NCBI GenBank assembly: GCA_919901855.1
Contig: CAKKQC010000038.1
Location: forward strand, 105,298 to 169,297
From: a bacterium
Lineage (GTDB): Bacteria; Oederibacteriota; CAKKQC01
DNA: 64,000 nt
Reading direction: 5' to 3'
Positions 1-9,767 of this stretch are shown in pieces. How positions within the stretch are numbered: position 1 is the first letter of the stretch; every line of letters starts with the position of its first letter. A program made the translations under genes and the position numbers. A model generated the notes under the pieces. That model had not been told where the DNA came from. It searched no databases and saw only the letters and a list, made by a program, of their open reading frames with translations.

Positions 1-1
1 G

Positions 2-559
2 AGCCTTACTTACGCGTTCGGGCCGACCGCCGGGGAGTTCGCGGACCGGGTGGCGGCTGAGCGCGCGGCCGAGCCGCCGCCGGTCGATGTTGCGCCCGTG
101 GCGGCTCCGGCGCCGGTCGCACCCGTGGCTACGCCGCGGCCGGGGTCCCAGCGGCCAACGCTCGCGGTAGCGCAGTTCGACTCGCAGGGCGTGTCCGCGA
201 GCGACGCGGCCGTGATCGCGGACATGATCCGCAACGAGCTGGTGAAGCAGGGATCGCTGGACATCGTGGAGAAGGCCAACATGGACAAGGTCCTCGCCGA
301 GCAGTCCTTCCAGCAGAGCGGATGCACCTCGCAGGAGTGCGCGGTCAAGCTCGGCAAGATCCTGAACGTCCGGTACCTCGTGGTCGGGAGTTTCGGCAAG
401 TTGCTCGACCAGTACGTCCTGAGCTTCCGGGTCGTCGAGACCGAGACCGCCAAGATCGTGTATTCCGACGACGCCAAGGGGCTGTCCACCCAGCGCGACG
501 TCGCCGACGCGGTGACCTCGCTCACCAAGCGGCTGGCCAAGGCCATCGCGCGGCGGTAG
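2..559 (+). CDS. PorV-like barrel / CsgG-domain fusion protein, C-terminal part (copy 1, 5' end outside window)
   Basis: The reading frame is open from base 2 to the stop at 557-559, and the gene starts outside the window. The first residues (SLTYAFGPTAGEF) match the last barrel strand of the full-length paralogue at 6568-8019. An Ala/Pro linker (PVAAPAPVAPVATP) follows, then a CsgG-like domain of about 130 residues beginning TLAVAQFDSQGVS and containing KANMDKVLAEQSFQQSGC. The SGC-x4-C-AVKLG motif is shared by all three copies in the window. CsgG-type domains occur in outer-membrane lipoprotein channels and periplasmic assembly proteins; here the domain hangs on a PorV-type barrel. In copies 2 and 3 such a gene directly follows a giant repeat protein, so another giant gene probably ends just upstream of base 1 (inference). 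Confidence 0.85.
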   Translation, partial: SLTYAFGPTAGEFADRVAAERAAEPPPVDVAPVAAPAPVAPVATPRPGSQRPTLAVAQFDSQGVSASDAAVIADMIRNELVKQGSLDIVEKANMDKVLAEQSFQQSGCTSQECAVKLGKILNVRYLVVGSFGKLLDQYVLSFRVVETETAKIVYSDDAKGLSTQRDVADAVTSLTKRLAKAIARR

Positions 560-655
560 GGAAGCGCGCCCGCGAGCGAAAAGCCTTGCCCTGCGCCATC
601 CGGCGCGTTGCGTCATGGGAGGGCCTGACGGTGATCATGCCGGCGCCTGATGTGG

Positions 656-661
656 TACCAT
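656..661 (+). promoter_or_regulatory. -10 element of the kelch gene (extended, TGG-TACCAT)
   Basis: TACCAT preceded by TG-n lies 9 nt upstream of the GTG at 671. A TANNNT hexamer 6-9 nt before the start codon recurs before many genes here, so the transcript probably begins at or within a few bases of this GTG. The element argues against the in-frame ATG at 650, which lies upstream of it. Confidence 0.5.
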
Positions 662-670
662 CCAGCAATC

Positions 671-3600
671 GTGCCAAAGGGTCGCGCCAGTACGGGTAAT
701 CAGCGGGACTGCCGGACGGGACTTGGCGCCCGGCTACGCCGGACCTCCGCGGGTTGCCTCGCGCTCGGTTCGCTGGCCGCCGCCCTCTATCTGCCGACAC
801 CCGCTGCCGCGACGGATCCGACATGGTCGACGGTGGCGCCGATGCCCACGGCCCGCTGGCTTCTGGCCTCCGCGAGGATTGGAGGTACGGTTTACGCGAT
901 CGGGGGCTCGCCGAGCAGCGGGTATCTCGCCACGGTCGAAGCCTACGATCCGGCGACGAACACGTGGGCGACGAAGACCCCGATGTCGGGAGGTCGCAGC
1001 GGACTGGCTGCCGTTGCCATCGCCGGGACGATCTATGCCGTAGCCGGCGACAACGGATCCCGCCTGACCACGGTGGAGGCGTACGACGCGGCCACGAACA
1101 CGTGGGTCGCGAAGACGAACCTGCCGGGTTCCACTCGGGCCTTCTGTGCGGTTGCCGCCGTCGGCGGGACCGTCTTCGTCATGGGAGGGGAAAACAACGG
1201 TCCCATCCTTTCGACCGTGCAGGCCTACGATCCGGTCACGAATACCTGGGCGACCAAGGCCGCGATGCCGGCCGCGCGATGGGGTCTAGCCGCGGCGACG
1301 GTCGGCGCCACCATCTACGCGATCGGGGGAGTCAGCGGCACCATGATCCTGACGACCGTCGGGGCCTATGATCCCGCGACCGATACCTGGACCACGAAGG
1401 CGGACATGCCGACGGCACGATACGACCTGAAGGTCGTGGTGGTGGGAGGAACGGTCTTCGCCGTCGGCGGCACGAACGGCACCTGCCAGACAGCCGTGGA
1501 GGCCTACGATCCGGCGACCGACACGTGGACGGTCATGTCCCCGACGTCGCTCGGGCGGCAGGGCGCTGGAGCGGAATCGGTCGGGGCCACCATCTACGTG
1601 ATGGGGGGCACGACGACGTCGGGGGGGGCGGGCGGACTGCAGTCGTCGATGGAGGCGGGCTCCGTGGCGGGGTATTCCGCGCCGGCCGGCCCGCCGTATC
1701 CGAACTGGGTGCCGCGAGCGAGCGCGAATGCGGTGTCCTACCAGCGTGGCGGCGTCGCGGTGGGCGCGACGTTGTACCTGCTTGACGACGCCGGCAATCT
1801 CGAGTCGTATAATCCGGCCACGGATTCCTGGACGACGCGGGGGCCTGTGCCGTTCCCGGGAACCCTCTACGGCATTGCTTCCATCGGCGGGACGATATAC
1901 GTCACGGGCGGGTACAGCGGCACGTACCTGAACTCCCTGTACGCGTACGACACCAACACCGGGACATGGTCGACCAAGGCCAGCATGGCGGGGGCCCGGA
2001 ACGTGGTGGGGGCGGTGGCGGTGGGCGGGAGCCTGTACGCCGTCGGCGGAGGCAGAGGTTCCGCCGTGTCCGATCTCGAGGTGTACGATCCCGCGACCGA
2101 CACGTGGACGACCAAGGCGAGCCTGCCGGTGGCGAAGTCGGTATACGGAGGCGTCGCGGCGGTGGGCGGAACGATCTACGCGATTTCGGGATTCGAACCG
2201 GTGTTGCTGGTCGATACCGTCTACGCGTACGACACCGCGACGGATACGTGGACGACGAAGGCGCCGGTCCCCACTCCCGTATATGCCCATTCGGCGGTCG
2301 CGGTATACGGACGCATATACGTTGCAGGCGGGATCGACGTGAATGGACACACGACCAACTACGTGGATTCATACGATCCGGCGACTGACACCTGGACTGT
2401 CGGTCGCGGCATGGGCACGCCGCGCGAATACCTCGGTATGGCGGCGATCGGGAATACCATCTATGCAGTGGGCGGGGGGTACTCGGGTGCCCTTTCATCG
2501 CTAGAAGCCGGATGGGTACCGGGCGATCAGGCAGGGTCCGTCGCTTCTCTCAAGGCGGCGCTGTCGGTGAGCCCGGCGGTGTCGGCGACTGGGCAGACGG
2601 TGACTGTGCGGCTCACGGTGACGAACACGGGGACGGCGGCGGCGACGGGTGTGACCCCCGTGATCCAGGTGACGTCCGGGGGCTCGTCCGTGGCATTCGC
2701 GTCCGGGCCGGTGCCAGCCAGCGTCGGAAGTCTCGCCGGGGGATCATCCGCGACCTTCGTCTGGACGTATACCGCGGTGACCTGCGGCACGGCGAAACTT
2801 TCGGCGACGGCTACGGGGACGGATTCAGGAGGAAGCGGGGCGATCTCGGCTTCGTCGTCCGGCTCGGCCGTCGTCGTGGGACCGTACCTTACCTGGGCCG
2901 CGGGGGCGTCGATGGGCACGGCGCGGCAGTACGTGGCCGGGGCCGCGGTAGGTGGGACGGTCTACGCGCTGGGCGGGAACCTGGGCACTCCTCCGGGGCT
3001 CGCCTCTGTCGAGGCCTATGATCCCGCGACGAACACGTGGACGCCCAAGGCGGCGATGAACGCCGGTCGGAATAATCTGGCCGCGACCTCCGCCGCCGGC
3101 AAGCTCTATGTGATCGGAGGATACGACAACGGGACGTCTCTCGCGAGCATGGAAGTCTACGATCCAGCGATGAACATGTGGACGACGAAAGCTCCCATGT
3201 CTGCTGCGCGCTTTGGTCTCGCCGCCGCGACGGTGGGCGGAACGGTCTACGCGGTTGGCGGCGCCGATTCGGGGGGCACCTATGTCGCAACGGTGGAGGC
3301 GTACGATCCGAACACGAACACGTGGACGACGAAAGCCTCCATGCCCGCGGCGGTCATGAATCCCGGAGCGGTCGAAGTGGGCGGTACTGTCTATGTGATC
3401 GGGGGGACGACGGTAGCGAGCAGTGCTACGGCGGCGGTGGAGGCCTACGATCCGGCCACGAACACCTGGACTGCCAAGGCCTCTCTGCCGACGGGCAGGT
3501 CGTGGCCCGTGGTGTTCCCGGCGGCGGGGAAGATCTACGTGGTCGGCGGATATGACGGCGTTTCATATGTTTCCTCGGTCGCCGTCTATGATCCCGCGAC

Positions 3601-6568
3601 CGACGCCTGGACGACCGCCCCGTCCATTTCCGTGGCGAGAACGGTTCATGGAGGGGCGACCGCTGATGGAGTGGTCTACGTCTTTGGCGGCAGCAATGGT
3701 GGAGGTCTGTATTCACTGGAAGTGGGCACCCTCGGTTGCACGCCGTCTCCATCCGCTCAACTCGCCGCGGCGCTCTCGGTGAGCCCGGCGGTGTCGGCGA
3801 CGGGGCAGACGGTGACCGTTCGGCTCACGGTGACGAACACGGGGTCGGGGGTGGCGAACGGCGTAACGCCCGTGATCCGGGTGAGCGCGGGGGCTTCGCT
3901 CGTGACGCTGGCGACCGGGCCTATTCCGGCCAGCGTTGCCAGCCTGGCCGCGGGGACGGCGACCAACTTCGTCTGGACGTACACGACGTCCACGAGCGCG
4001 GGCGGGGCGGTCGAGTTCTCGGCCACCGGTTCGGGCACGGATGCGGGCACGGCGGCGTGGTTGAGCGCGCAGGCGACGGCGGGGCTGACGGTCAGCACGC
4101 CGCCGGGGACCATCACCTGGGTGACGCGCGCGCCCATGCCCACGGCCCGTCAGTCTCTTGCCACCTCGGCCGTGGGCGGCACCATCTATGCGATTGGAGG
4201 ATATGACGGATCATCAATTGTGGCGACGATGGAGGCCTATGGTTCTTCAGCCAATACCTGGAACACGAAAGCTCCCATGCTCACAGCTCGTCAGGCTCTC
4301 GCAGCTGCCACGCTGGGCAGCACGATCTATGCGATTGGGGGAGCCAGCCCCAATGAAATCGCGACAGTGGAGGCATACGATCCTGCGACGAACACTTGGA
4401 GCGCGAAAGCTCCGATGTCCACGGCCCGCTTTTCTCTCGCAGCTGTGGCGGTGGGTGGCAAGATCTATGCGATGGGAGGACAAGCGAACGGCTGCGTCAT
4501 CAGTTCAGTGCTGGAGGCGTATGATCCCGCGACGAATTCGTGGACTACAAGAGCCAGCATGCCCACGGCTCGTGGCAGCCTGGCCGCCGCCGTAGTGGGT
4601 GGCACCATCTACGCGATCGGAGGAACTGCATGCGGCCCGAGTCTTGCCACGGTGGAAGCGTATGATCCTGCGACGAATTCGTGGACCACGAAGGCCAGCA
4701 TGCCCACGGCTCGGCAGGGCCTGGTCGTTGCCGTAGTGGAGGACATCATCTACGCGATTGGGGGATTCGGCGCGTCCAATCTGACTACGGTCGAGGCGTA
4801 CGATCCCGCGACGAATACCTGGACGGCCAATGCTTCGATGCCCACAGCCCGCGCGAACTTGGGAGTCGGGGTGGTGGGTGGCACCATCTATGCGATCGGG
4901 GGACAGAACGGGTCACCCCTGGCGACAGTGGAGGCGGGGTACGTGGGGGCCTATGTCCCGCCGGCGACGAGTGCCTCACTCGCCGCGGCGCTGTCGGTGA
5001 GTCCGGCGGCGTCGGCAACAGGGCAGACGGTGACCGTGCGGCTTACGGTGACGAACACGGGGAGCGGCGCGGCCAATACCATCGTCCCGGTGATCCGCGT
5101 GAGCACCGGGGCGTCCCTCGTGACGCTGGCGACCGGGCCGACGCCGGCTAGCGTGGCCAGCCTCGCCGCGGGTACCGCGACCAACTTCGTCTGGACCTAC
5201 ACGACGTCGACGACCGCGGGCGGGACGGTTCAGTTCTCGGCGACAGGATCGGGCACGGATGTGGGCTCCGCAGCCGCGCTGAGCTCGCAGGCCACCGCCG
5301 GGCTGACGGTCAGCATGCCGCCCGGGACGATCATTTGGTCCACGCGCGCGCCGATGCCCACGGCTCGCATGTACTTCGGTGCCGCGACGGTCGGCGGCAC
5401 GCTCTATGCGATCGGCGGTTCGAATACCGGAGGCTACGAAATGGCGACGGTGGAGGCGTACGATCCTTCCACGAACTCGTGGACCACCAAGGCGCCGATG
5501 CCCACGGCCCGCAGGTACCTCGCTGCCGTGGCGCTTGGAGGGCTGATCTATGCCATCGGGGGCGATGTCTACGCGTCGCCATTCCGCTACGCGACGGTGG
5601 AGGCCTACGATCCTGCCACGGACACATGGACGACCAGGACTCCCATGCCGTCGGCCCGCGGGGCGCTTGCCGTGGCGGTGGTGGGCGGAACGATCTATGC
5701 GATTGGCGGGTTCAATCCCGGCGCGCTTTCGACGGTGGAGGCTTATGATCCGGCAACGAACACATGGACGGGGAAGGCGGCCGTGCCCACGGCTCGTACC
5801 GGCCTGGCAGTTGCGGCCGTGGGCGGCTTGATCTATGCGATCGGGGGAGACAACGGGTCAGCCTTGGCGACGACCGAGGCATACGATCCGGCCGCGAATA
5901 CTTGGACTACCAAAGCTCCCATGTCGACGGGCCGGGGAAACATCCTTGCAGCCGTGTCGCTGGGCGGCATCATCTACGCGATGGGGGGAGCCACCGGGAT
6001 CGGCGCGACTGTTACGGTGGAAGCGTACGATCCGGGCGCGAACTCGTGGACTGCCGAGGCCCCCATGTCCGCGCCTCGTTATGGTCTTGCGGCGGCGGTG
6101 ATCGGTGGCACTATCTACGCGATAGGGGGATATGACAACATCCCGGTAGCACTCGCAGTGCTGGAGGCGGGGTACGTGGGGGCCTATGTTCCACCGGCTG
6201 GCGGTGGAACCGGCCCCGGCACCGGGACGACGACGGAGCCCGTGAAGCCACCTGCGGCGGACAAGGTGGGGAAGGGCTCGATGCTGGCGGCGCCGAACGT
6301 GCTGGACCCCGGCGATCCCGCGAGCAAGGTCGTGTTCACGTTCAAGGGCAACGCGGGCGGGCACGTCGACGTCGACATCTACGACGAGATGGGCCTGCAC
6401 TTGGGGACGCTCAAGGGCACGGTGAACGGGACCGGGACGGGCACGATCACGCTGGACACGCTCGTACTGAACGGGCGCAAGCTCGGCACCGGCGTGTACT
6501 GGGCCGTGGCGCAGGGTGGCGGGGTGAACGCGAAGCGGCAGTTCGCGGTCGTGCGGAGGAAGAAATAA
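671..6568 (+). CDS. giant secreted protein with five six-bladed kelch propellers and a FlgD-like C-terminal domain
   Basis: This 1,965-residue protein starts with a basic N-terminus and a hydrophobic signal segment (CLALGSLAAALYLPTPAAA). Kelch blades with the consensus TWxxKAPMPTAR...GGTIYAIGG...VEAYDPATN then run nearly to the end. I count 30 blades in five groups of six, at about 824-1670, 1700-2520, 2887-3740, 4115-4950 and 5335-6190. CARDB-like domains (ALSVSPAVSATGQTVTVRL, then VTNTG) separate groups 2/3, 3/4 and 4/5. A Gly/Thr/Pro linker leads to a C-terminal domain (about 6270-6565, MLAAPNVLD...GVYWAVAQGGGV, ending VVRRKK) homologous to the end of the 5,438-residue protein. The stop overlaps the next ATG by one base (TAATG), so the barrel partner is translationally coupled. 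GTG 671 is chosen over ATG 650 because of the -10 at 656. A cell-surface adhesion or sugar-binding role is likely but not shown. Confidence 0.85.
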   Translation: MPKGRASTGNQRDCRTGLGARLRRTSAGCLALGSLAAALYLPTPAAATDPTWSTVAPMPTARWLLASARIGGTVYAIGGSPSSGYLATVEAYDPATNTWATKTPMSGGRSGLAAVAIAGTIYAVAGDNGSRLTTVEAYDAATNTWVAKTNLPGSTRAFCAVAAVGGTVFVMGGENNGPILSTVQAYDPVTNTWATKAAMPAARWGLAAATVGATIYAIGGVSGTMILTTVGAYDPATDTWTTKADMPTARYDLKVVVVGGTVFAVGGTNGTCQTAVEAYDPATDTWTVMSPTSLGRQGAGAESVGATIYVMGGTTTSGGAGGLQSSMEAGSVAGYSAPAGPPYPNWVPRASANAVSYQRGGVAVGATLYLLDDAGNLESYNPATDSWTTRGPVPFPGTLYGIASIGGTIYVTGGYSGTYLNSLYAYDTNTGTWSTKASMAGARNVVGAVAVGGSLYAVGGGRGSAVSDLEVYDPATDTWTTKASLPVAKSVYGGVAAVGGTIYAISGFEPVLLVDTVYAYDTATDTWTTKAPVPTPVYAHSAVAVYGRIYVAGGIDVNGHTTNYVDSYDPATDTWTVGRGMGTPREYLGMAAIGNTIYAVGGGYSGALSSLEAGWVPGDQAGSVASLKAALSVSPAVSATGQTVTVRLTVTNTGTAAATGVTPVIQVTSGGSSVAFASGPVPASVGSLAGGSSATFVWTYTAVTCGTAKLSATATGTDSGGSGAISASSSGSAVVVGPYLTWAAGASMGTARQYVAGAAVGGTVYALGGNLGTPPGLASVEAYDPATNTWTPKAAMNAGRNNLAATSAAGKLYVIGGYDNGTSLASMEVYDPAMNMWTTKAPMSAARFGLAAATVGGTVYAVGGADSGGTYVATVEAYDPNTNTWTTKASMPAAVMNPGAVEVGGTVYVIGGTTVASSATAAVEAYDPATNTWTAKASLPTGRSWPVVFPAAGKIYVVGGYDGVSYVSSVAVYDPATDAWTTAPSISVARTVHGGATADGVVYVFGGSNGGGLYSLEVGTLGCTPSPSAQLAAALSVSPAVSATGQTVTVRLTVTNTGSGVANGVTPVIRVSAGASLVTLATGPIPASVASLAAGTATNFVWTYTTSTSAGGAVEFSATGSGTDAGTAAWLSAQATAGLTVSTPPGTITWVTRAPMPTARQSLATSAVGGTIYAIGGYDGSSIVATMEAYGSSANTWNTKAPMLTARQALAAATLGSTIYAIGGASPNEIATVEAYDPATNTWSAKAPMSTARFSLAAVAVGGKIYAMGGQANGCVISSVLEAYDPATNSWTTRASMPTARGSLAAAVVGGTIYAIGGTACGPSLATVEAYDPATNSWTTKASMPTARQGLVVAVVEDIIYAIGGFGASNLTTVEAYDPATNTWTANASMPTARANLGVGVVGGTIYAIGGQNGSPLATVEAGYVGAYVPPATSASLAAALSVSPAASATGQTVTVRLTVTNTGSGAANTIVPVIRVSTGASLVTLATGPTPASVASLAAGTATNFVWTYTTSTTAGGTVQFSATGSGTDVGSAAALSSQATAGLTVSMPPGTIIWSTRAPMPTARMYFGAATVGGTLYAIGGSNTGGYEMATVEAYDPSTNSWTTKAPMPTARRYLAAVALGGLIYAIGGDVYASPFRYATVEAYDPATDTWTTRTPMPSARGALAVAVVGGTIYAIGGFNPGALSTVEAYDPATNTWTGKAAVPTARTGLAVAAVGGLIYAIGGDNGSALATTEAYDPAANTWTTKAPMSTGRGNILAAVSLGGIIYAMGGATGIGATVTVEAYDPGANSWTAEAPMSAPRYGLAAAVIGGTIYAIGGYDNIPVALAVLEAGYVGAYVPPAGGGTGPGTGTTTEPVKPPAADKVGKGSMLAAPNVLDPGDPASKVVFTFKGNAGGHVDVDIYDEMGLHLGTLKGTVNGTGTGTITLDTLVLNGRKLGTGVYWAVAQGGGVNAKRQFAVVRRKK

Positions 6569-8019
6569 TGTTCCGCGCGCTGATCGGGTTCGCGTTGGTC
6601 GCGCTCGCCGGTACGGCCCGCGCCGAAACCGCGGCGGGGGCGGCCATTCTCAACGTGCCGCTGTCCGTCCGGCAGGCGGGCATGGGTGGCGTGAGCGCCG
6701 GGGGAAGCGACGTCATGCGGGCGTGGAGCAACCCCGCCCTGCTCGCGGGCCAGGAGCGGCGCGGCGAGCTCGCGCTCGGCGGCGGTTCCATGTTCGGCGG
6801 CACGCAGTCGACGATGGGGTTGGGGATCGGCTGGATGCTCACGCCGGGCTGGACGCTGGGCGCGGTGGCGATGTCCTATTCCGCCGGGTTCGACGAGCTC
6901 AACGCCGCGGGAACGGCGGCCGGCGCCCACATCGACCGATCCGTGCAGTCGGGCGGGCTGGTCACGGCCGTCCGGCTCGGGCCCGCGGCGCTCGGGATCG
7001 GGTTGCGCGGGGTCTCGGATGCGCTCGCGGGAAACACTGCGACGACCGGGGCCGCGGACGCCGGGCTCTCGCTCGGAGTCGACGGATTCGGGGCCTCGGT
7101 CGCGATCCGGAACGTGGGCGGGGCGCTGCGGGCGGAGGCCGCTAGCGGGCCGGGCGGCGACTCTCTGCCGCAGGAGCTTCGCGCTGGAGCGTCGTATCGG
7201 CTGGAGCCGATGCGGATGGCCGGGGGCGTCGAGTATGCGGCCGTGGCGGGGCGCGATCCCCGGATCGGCGCGGGGGTGGAATGGTGGCCGGCGGCAGCGC
7301 TGGGACTGCGGGCGGGAGTCGTCACGGGCCAGCCCATGCAGATCACGGCGGGACTGTCGGCGGCGGTGAAGGGATACTCGGTCGACTACGCGCTAACGAC
7401 CCACGTGCTCGGCGCGACGCACCGGGCGAGCCTGACGCTCGCCTTCGGACCGACGGCGCCCGAATTGGGAACCGTCCAGGCCGCCGCGAGATCGGCGCGG
7501 GAAGCTGAATTGGCGATCGCTGCTGCCGCGGAGCCCGCGCCGGTCGCTCCCGCGCCCGTGGTGCAGGCAGCTCCGCCGATTGCGACTGCGCCGGCACCGC
7601 GCTCATCGGGCCGGTCGACGCTCGCGGTAGCCAGCTTCGATCCCCAGAACGTATCCGCGGGCGACGCGGCCGTGATCGCGGACATGTTCCGCAGCGAGCT
7701 CGTGAAGGCGGGGCGGTTCGACGTCGTCGAGAAGGCGAACATGGACAAGGTGCTTGCCGAGCAGTCCTTCCAGCAGAGCGGGTGCACGACCCAGGAGTGC
7801 GCGGTCAAGCTGGGCAGGGTCCTGAACGTGCGCTACCTGATCGTGGGCAGCTTCGGGAAACTGCTCGACCAGTACGTCGTGAGCTTCCGGATGGTCGAGA
7901 CCGAGACGGCAAAGGTCGTGTTCTCGGACGACGCCCGCGAACTCTCGAGCCAGCGCGACGTCTACAAGGCCATCACGGCGATGACGGCCAAGCTCGGCCG
8001 CGCTTACGGCTCGAAGTAG
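6568..8019 (+). CDS. PorV/UPF0164-like outer-membrane barrel fused to a CsgG-like domain (copy 2)
   Basis: A 483-residue protein with a signal peptide (MFRALIGFALVALAGTARA). The PorV/PorQ/UPF0164 opening follows: LSVRQAGMGGVSAGGSDVM, then AWSNPALLAGQ. The barrel runs to about residue 300 (ASLTLAFGPTAPELG). An Ala/Pro linker leads to a CsgG-like domain (about residues 350-483) with KANMDKVLAEQSFQQSGC and TTQECAVKLG. In type IX secretion PorV is the outer-membrane shuttle that accepts C-terminal-domain substrates; here the homologue is encoded directly after such a candidate substrate, the kelch giant, with overlapping stop and start (TAATG). The CsgG domain is closely similar to the truncated copy at 2-559 and clearly diverged from copy 3 at 28475. 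That it transports, anchors or scaffolds the kelch protein is inference from context. Confidence 0.88.
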   Translation: MFRALIGFALVALAGTARAETAAGAAILNVPLSVRQAGMGGVSAGGSDVMRAWSNPALLAGQERRGELALGGGSMFGGTQSTMGLGIGWMLTPGWTLGAVAMSYSAGFDELNAAGTAAGAHIDRSVQSGGLVTAVRLGPAALGIGLRGVSDALAGNTATTGAADAGLSLGVDGFGASVAIRNVGGALRAEAASGPGGDSLPQELRAGASYRLEPMRMAGGVEYAAVAGRDPRIGAGVEWWPAAALGLRAGVVTGQPMQITAGLSAAVKGYSVDYALTTHVLGATHRASLTLAFGPTAPELGTVQAAARSAREAELAIAAAAEPAPVAPAPVVQAAPPIATAPAPRSSGRSTLAVASFDPQNVSAGDAAVIADMFRSELVKAGRFDVVEKANMDKVLAEQSFQQSGCTTQECAVKLGRVLNVRYLIVGSFGKLLDQYVVSFRMVETETAKVVFSDDARELSSQRDVYKAITAMTAKLGRAYGSK

Positions 8020-8061
8020 CTCGGCTCACTCCGGCCCTGATATGATGGGGTCGAGATAACG

Positions 8062-8613
8062 ATGCTGAAGCTCAAGCCGCGCAAGACCGTTGACGACTAC
8101 ATGAAGCTTCCGGAGGGCACGCTCGCGGAGCTGATCGAGGGAGAACTGTTCATGACGCCATCCCCCAAGTCCGTTCACCAGGAAATCGTCGAGGAGCTGT
8201 ATTCCGCCCTGCGTCAATTTGTCCGCGCGGGATCGCTCGGTAGGGTCCGGCTTGCTCCTCTCGACGTCCACCTCCCATCCGGCGACATCGTTCAGCCGGA
8301 CATCCTGTTCATCCGGACCGCCAACCTCGGCATCGTCCAGGACTGGATCCGGGGCGTTCCCGATGTGCTCATCGAGGTGGTCTCGCCGGAGCATCCCGAG
8401 CGCGACCGTCTCGTCAAGCGTGGTCTGTATGCCCGCAACGGCGTTTCCGAGTTCTGGATCGTGGATCCCGCGACGCGCACCGTCGAAGTCCTCGTCCTGG
8501 ACGGACCCGCCTACGCTTCGCATGGCTATTTCGACAGTGCCGACGCGCTGACCTCGCCCGCATTCGCCGGCCTGTCCCTGCCCCTCGCCGAGATATTCCC
8601 ACCGCAACCGTAG
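8062..8613 (+). CDS. Uma2 family protein (PD-(D/E)XK-like fold)
   Basis: A 183-residue protein with the complete Uma2 (DUF820) pattern. It has the opening KTVDDYMKLPEGTLAELIEG-ELFMTPSPKSVHQEI, the core DIVQPDILFI, the catalytic-like DVLIEVVSPE, then KRGLYARNGVSEFWIVDP. The D...E-V segment fits the restriction-endonuclease-like active site of the family. The cellular role of Uma2 proteins is poorly understood; many occur as expanded families in cyanobacteria, Chloroflexi and Planctomycetes. TATGAT at 8041-8046 is a plausible -10, but it lies 15 nt from the ATG, so this gene probably has a short 5' leader. It follows the copy 2 barrel gene by 42 nt and may be partly co-transcribed. Confidence 0.85.
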   Translation: MLKLKPRKTVDDYMKLPEGTLAELIEGELFMTPSPKSVHQEIVEELYSALRQFVRAGSLGRVRLAPLDVHLPSGDIVQPDILFIRTANLGIVQDWIRGVPDVLIEVVSPEHPERDRLVKRGLYARNGVSEFWIVDPATRTVEVLVLDGPAYASHGYFDSADALTSPAFAGLSLPLAEIFPPQP

Positions 8614-8627
8614 GCGGTCGAGGCCCC

Positions 8628-9737
8628 CTACTTCATCCTGACGAAGTGGAGCATTTTCGGTTTCTTGCCGTCCTCGTCCATCTCGGTCACGAGGAAGTAG
8701 AACCGGCCCCGCGCGTCGATCTGGATGGCGCGGTAGGTGCCCGCGATGTTGAGCCCGATCTTGGAGCCGTTCAGGAGGGCGCCGTCGGGGCCGAACCGCA
8801 GGCACCAGATCTCCTCGCTCATCGCGCTCACGATGCAGATCCGGCCCAGGCAGTCCACCTGCGCTAGTGCGGGGGCGGCGAACCCGCCCGAGGTCATCGG
8901 GCGGCAGGAGGCGTTGAGCTCGAGGAGGCCCGGCCGGGGATTGCCGCGCTGCCAGATCGGCACGCTCTGGTAGCTGCCGAGCTCCTCGGGGTGGTCGCCG
9001 ATCGGACCGATCGCCCAGTGGCCCTTCGTCCCGCCCACGCACTCGTACCAGTAGGCCTCGATCGGAGTGGCGCTCACTACCTTGCCGGTGGCGAGGTCCA
9101 GCCGGGCGGCGTCCAGCGGCGAGTTGGCGTGGAACAGCATGTAGAGATCGTCGTCGCGGTAGCGCAGGACGATGGGCACGTTGATGGCGATCGGGTACCG
9201 GCGGTGCATGCGCCAACCGTCGGTGGCGCGCTTGAGCACCCAGATCTCGCGCTTGTTGCCGGGGCCGGCGACCGGCACGGCGAGCCGGTTCTCCTCCGAA
9301 AGCGCGGGGGAGCCGAACCGCGCCCACCCCTCGTCGTAGAGGCCGAGGCGCACGGCGTCCGCGATGTCGCGCTTCGCGATGATCACGCGCCCCGCGTCCT
9401 CGTTGGTGACGATGCAACCCGGGATGGAGCAGTACTCGAGTTCCGCCGCGAATTGGAAGCCCTGCTGGACCGTCGAGAGCGTGATCGCGTTGAGCCACCG
9501 GCCGAAGGGGATGACCCCGAGGTCCTCGGTCTCGAGCGGGGTGGCGGTCAGGGGGTCGCCCGAGAGCCTGATCTCGAACGAAGGGGCGATGGCGGCCCGG
9601 TCGAGCATGAGGGTGGAGCCGGGAGCTCCCGCCTGCGGCATCCCGCCGTTCGGGGTGCCGGGCTTCACGACGACGGGGGCGCCGGCCGAGGCGACCGCAC
9701 AGGCTGACGCCGCAAGGAAGGCCAGGATCGTCTTCAT
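8628..9737 (-). CDS. secreted protein of unknown function
   Basis: This 369-residue protein has a clear signal peptide (MKTILAFLAASACAVASAGA). I do not recognise a family. The mature part alternates short hydrophobic strands and turns (EIWVLKRATDGWRMHRRYP; RYRDDDLYMLFHANSPLDAA; AIQIDARGRFYFLVTEMD), which looks like an irregular beta-propeller. Several cysteines (YCSIPGC; SCRPM; DCLGRIC) could form disulfides in the periplasm. The start is ATG 9737, preceded closely by AGGAG and by TATCAT 13-18 nt upstream. It converges on the Uma2 gene (14 nt between the stops) and is divergent from queD, with 45 nt between the two start codons. Confidence 0.7.
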   Translation of the reverse strand: MKTILAFLAASACAVASAGAPVVVKPGTPNGGMPQAGAPGSTLMLDRAAIAPSFEIRLSGDPLTATPLETEDLGVIPFGRWLNAITLSTVQQGFQFAAELEYCSIPGCIVTNEDAGRVIIAKRDIADAVRLGLYDEGWARFGSPALSEENRLAVPVAGPGNKREIWVLKRATDGWRMHRRYPIAINVPIVLRYRDDDLYMLFHANSPLDAARLDLATGKVVSATPIEAYWYECVGGTKGHWAIGPIGDHPEELGSYQSVPIWQRGNPRPGLLELNASCRPMTSGGFAAPALAQVDCLGRICIVSAMSEEIWCLRFGPDGALLNGSKIGLNIAGTYRAIQIDARGRFYFLVTEMDEDGKKPKMLHFVRMK

Positions 9738-9767
9738 GCTCCTGGCTCCATGATACCCCGGGCACGT

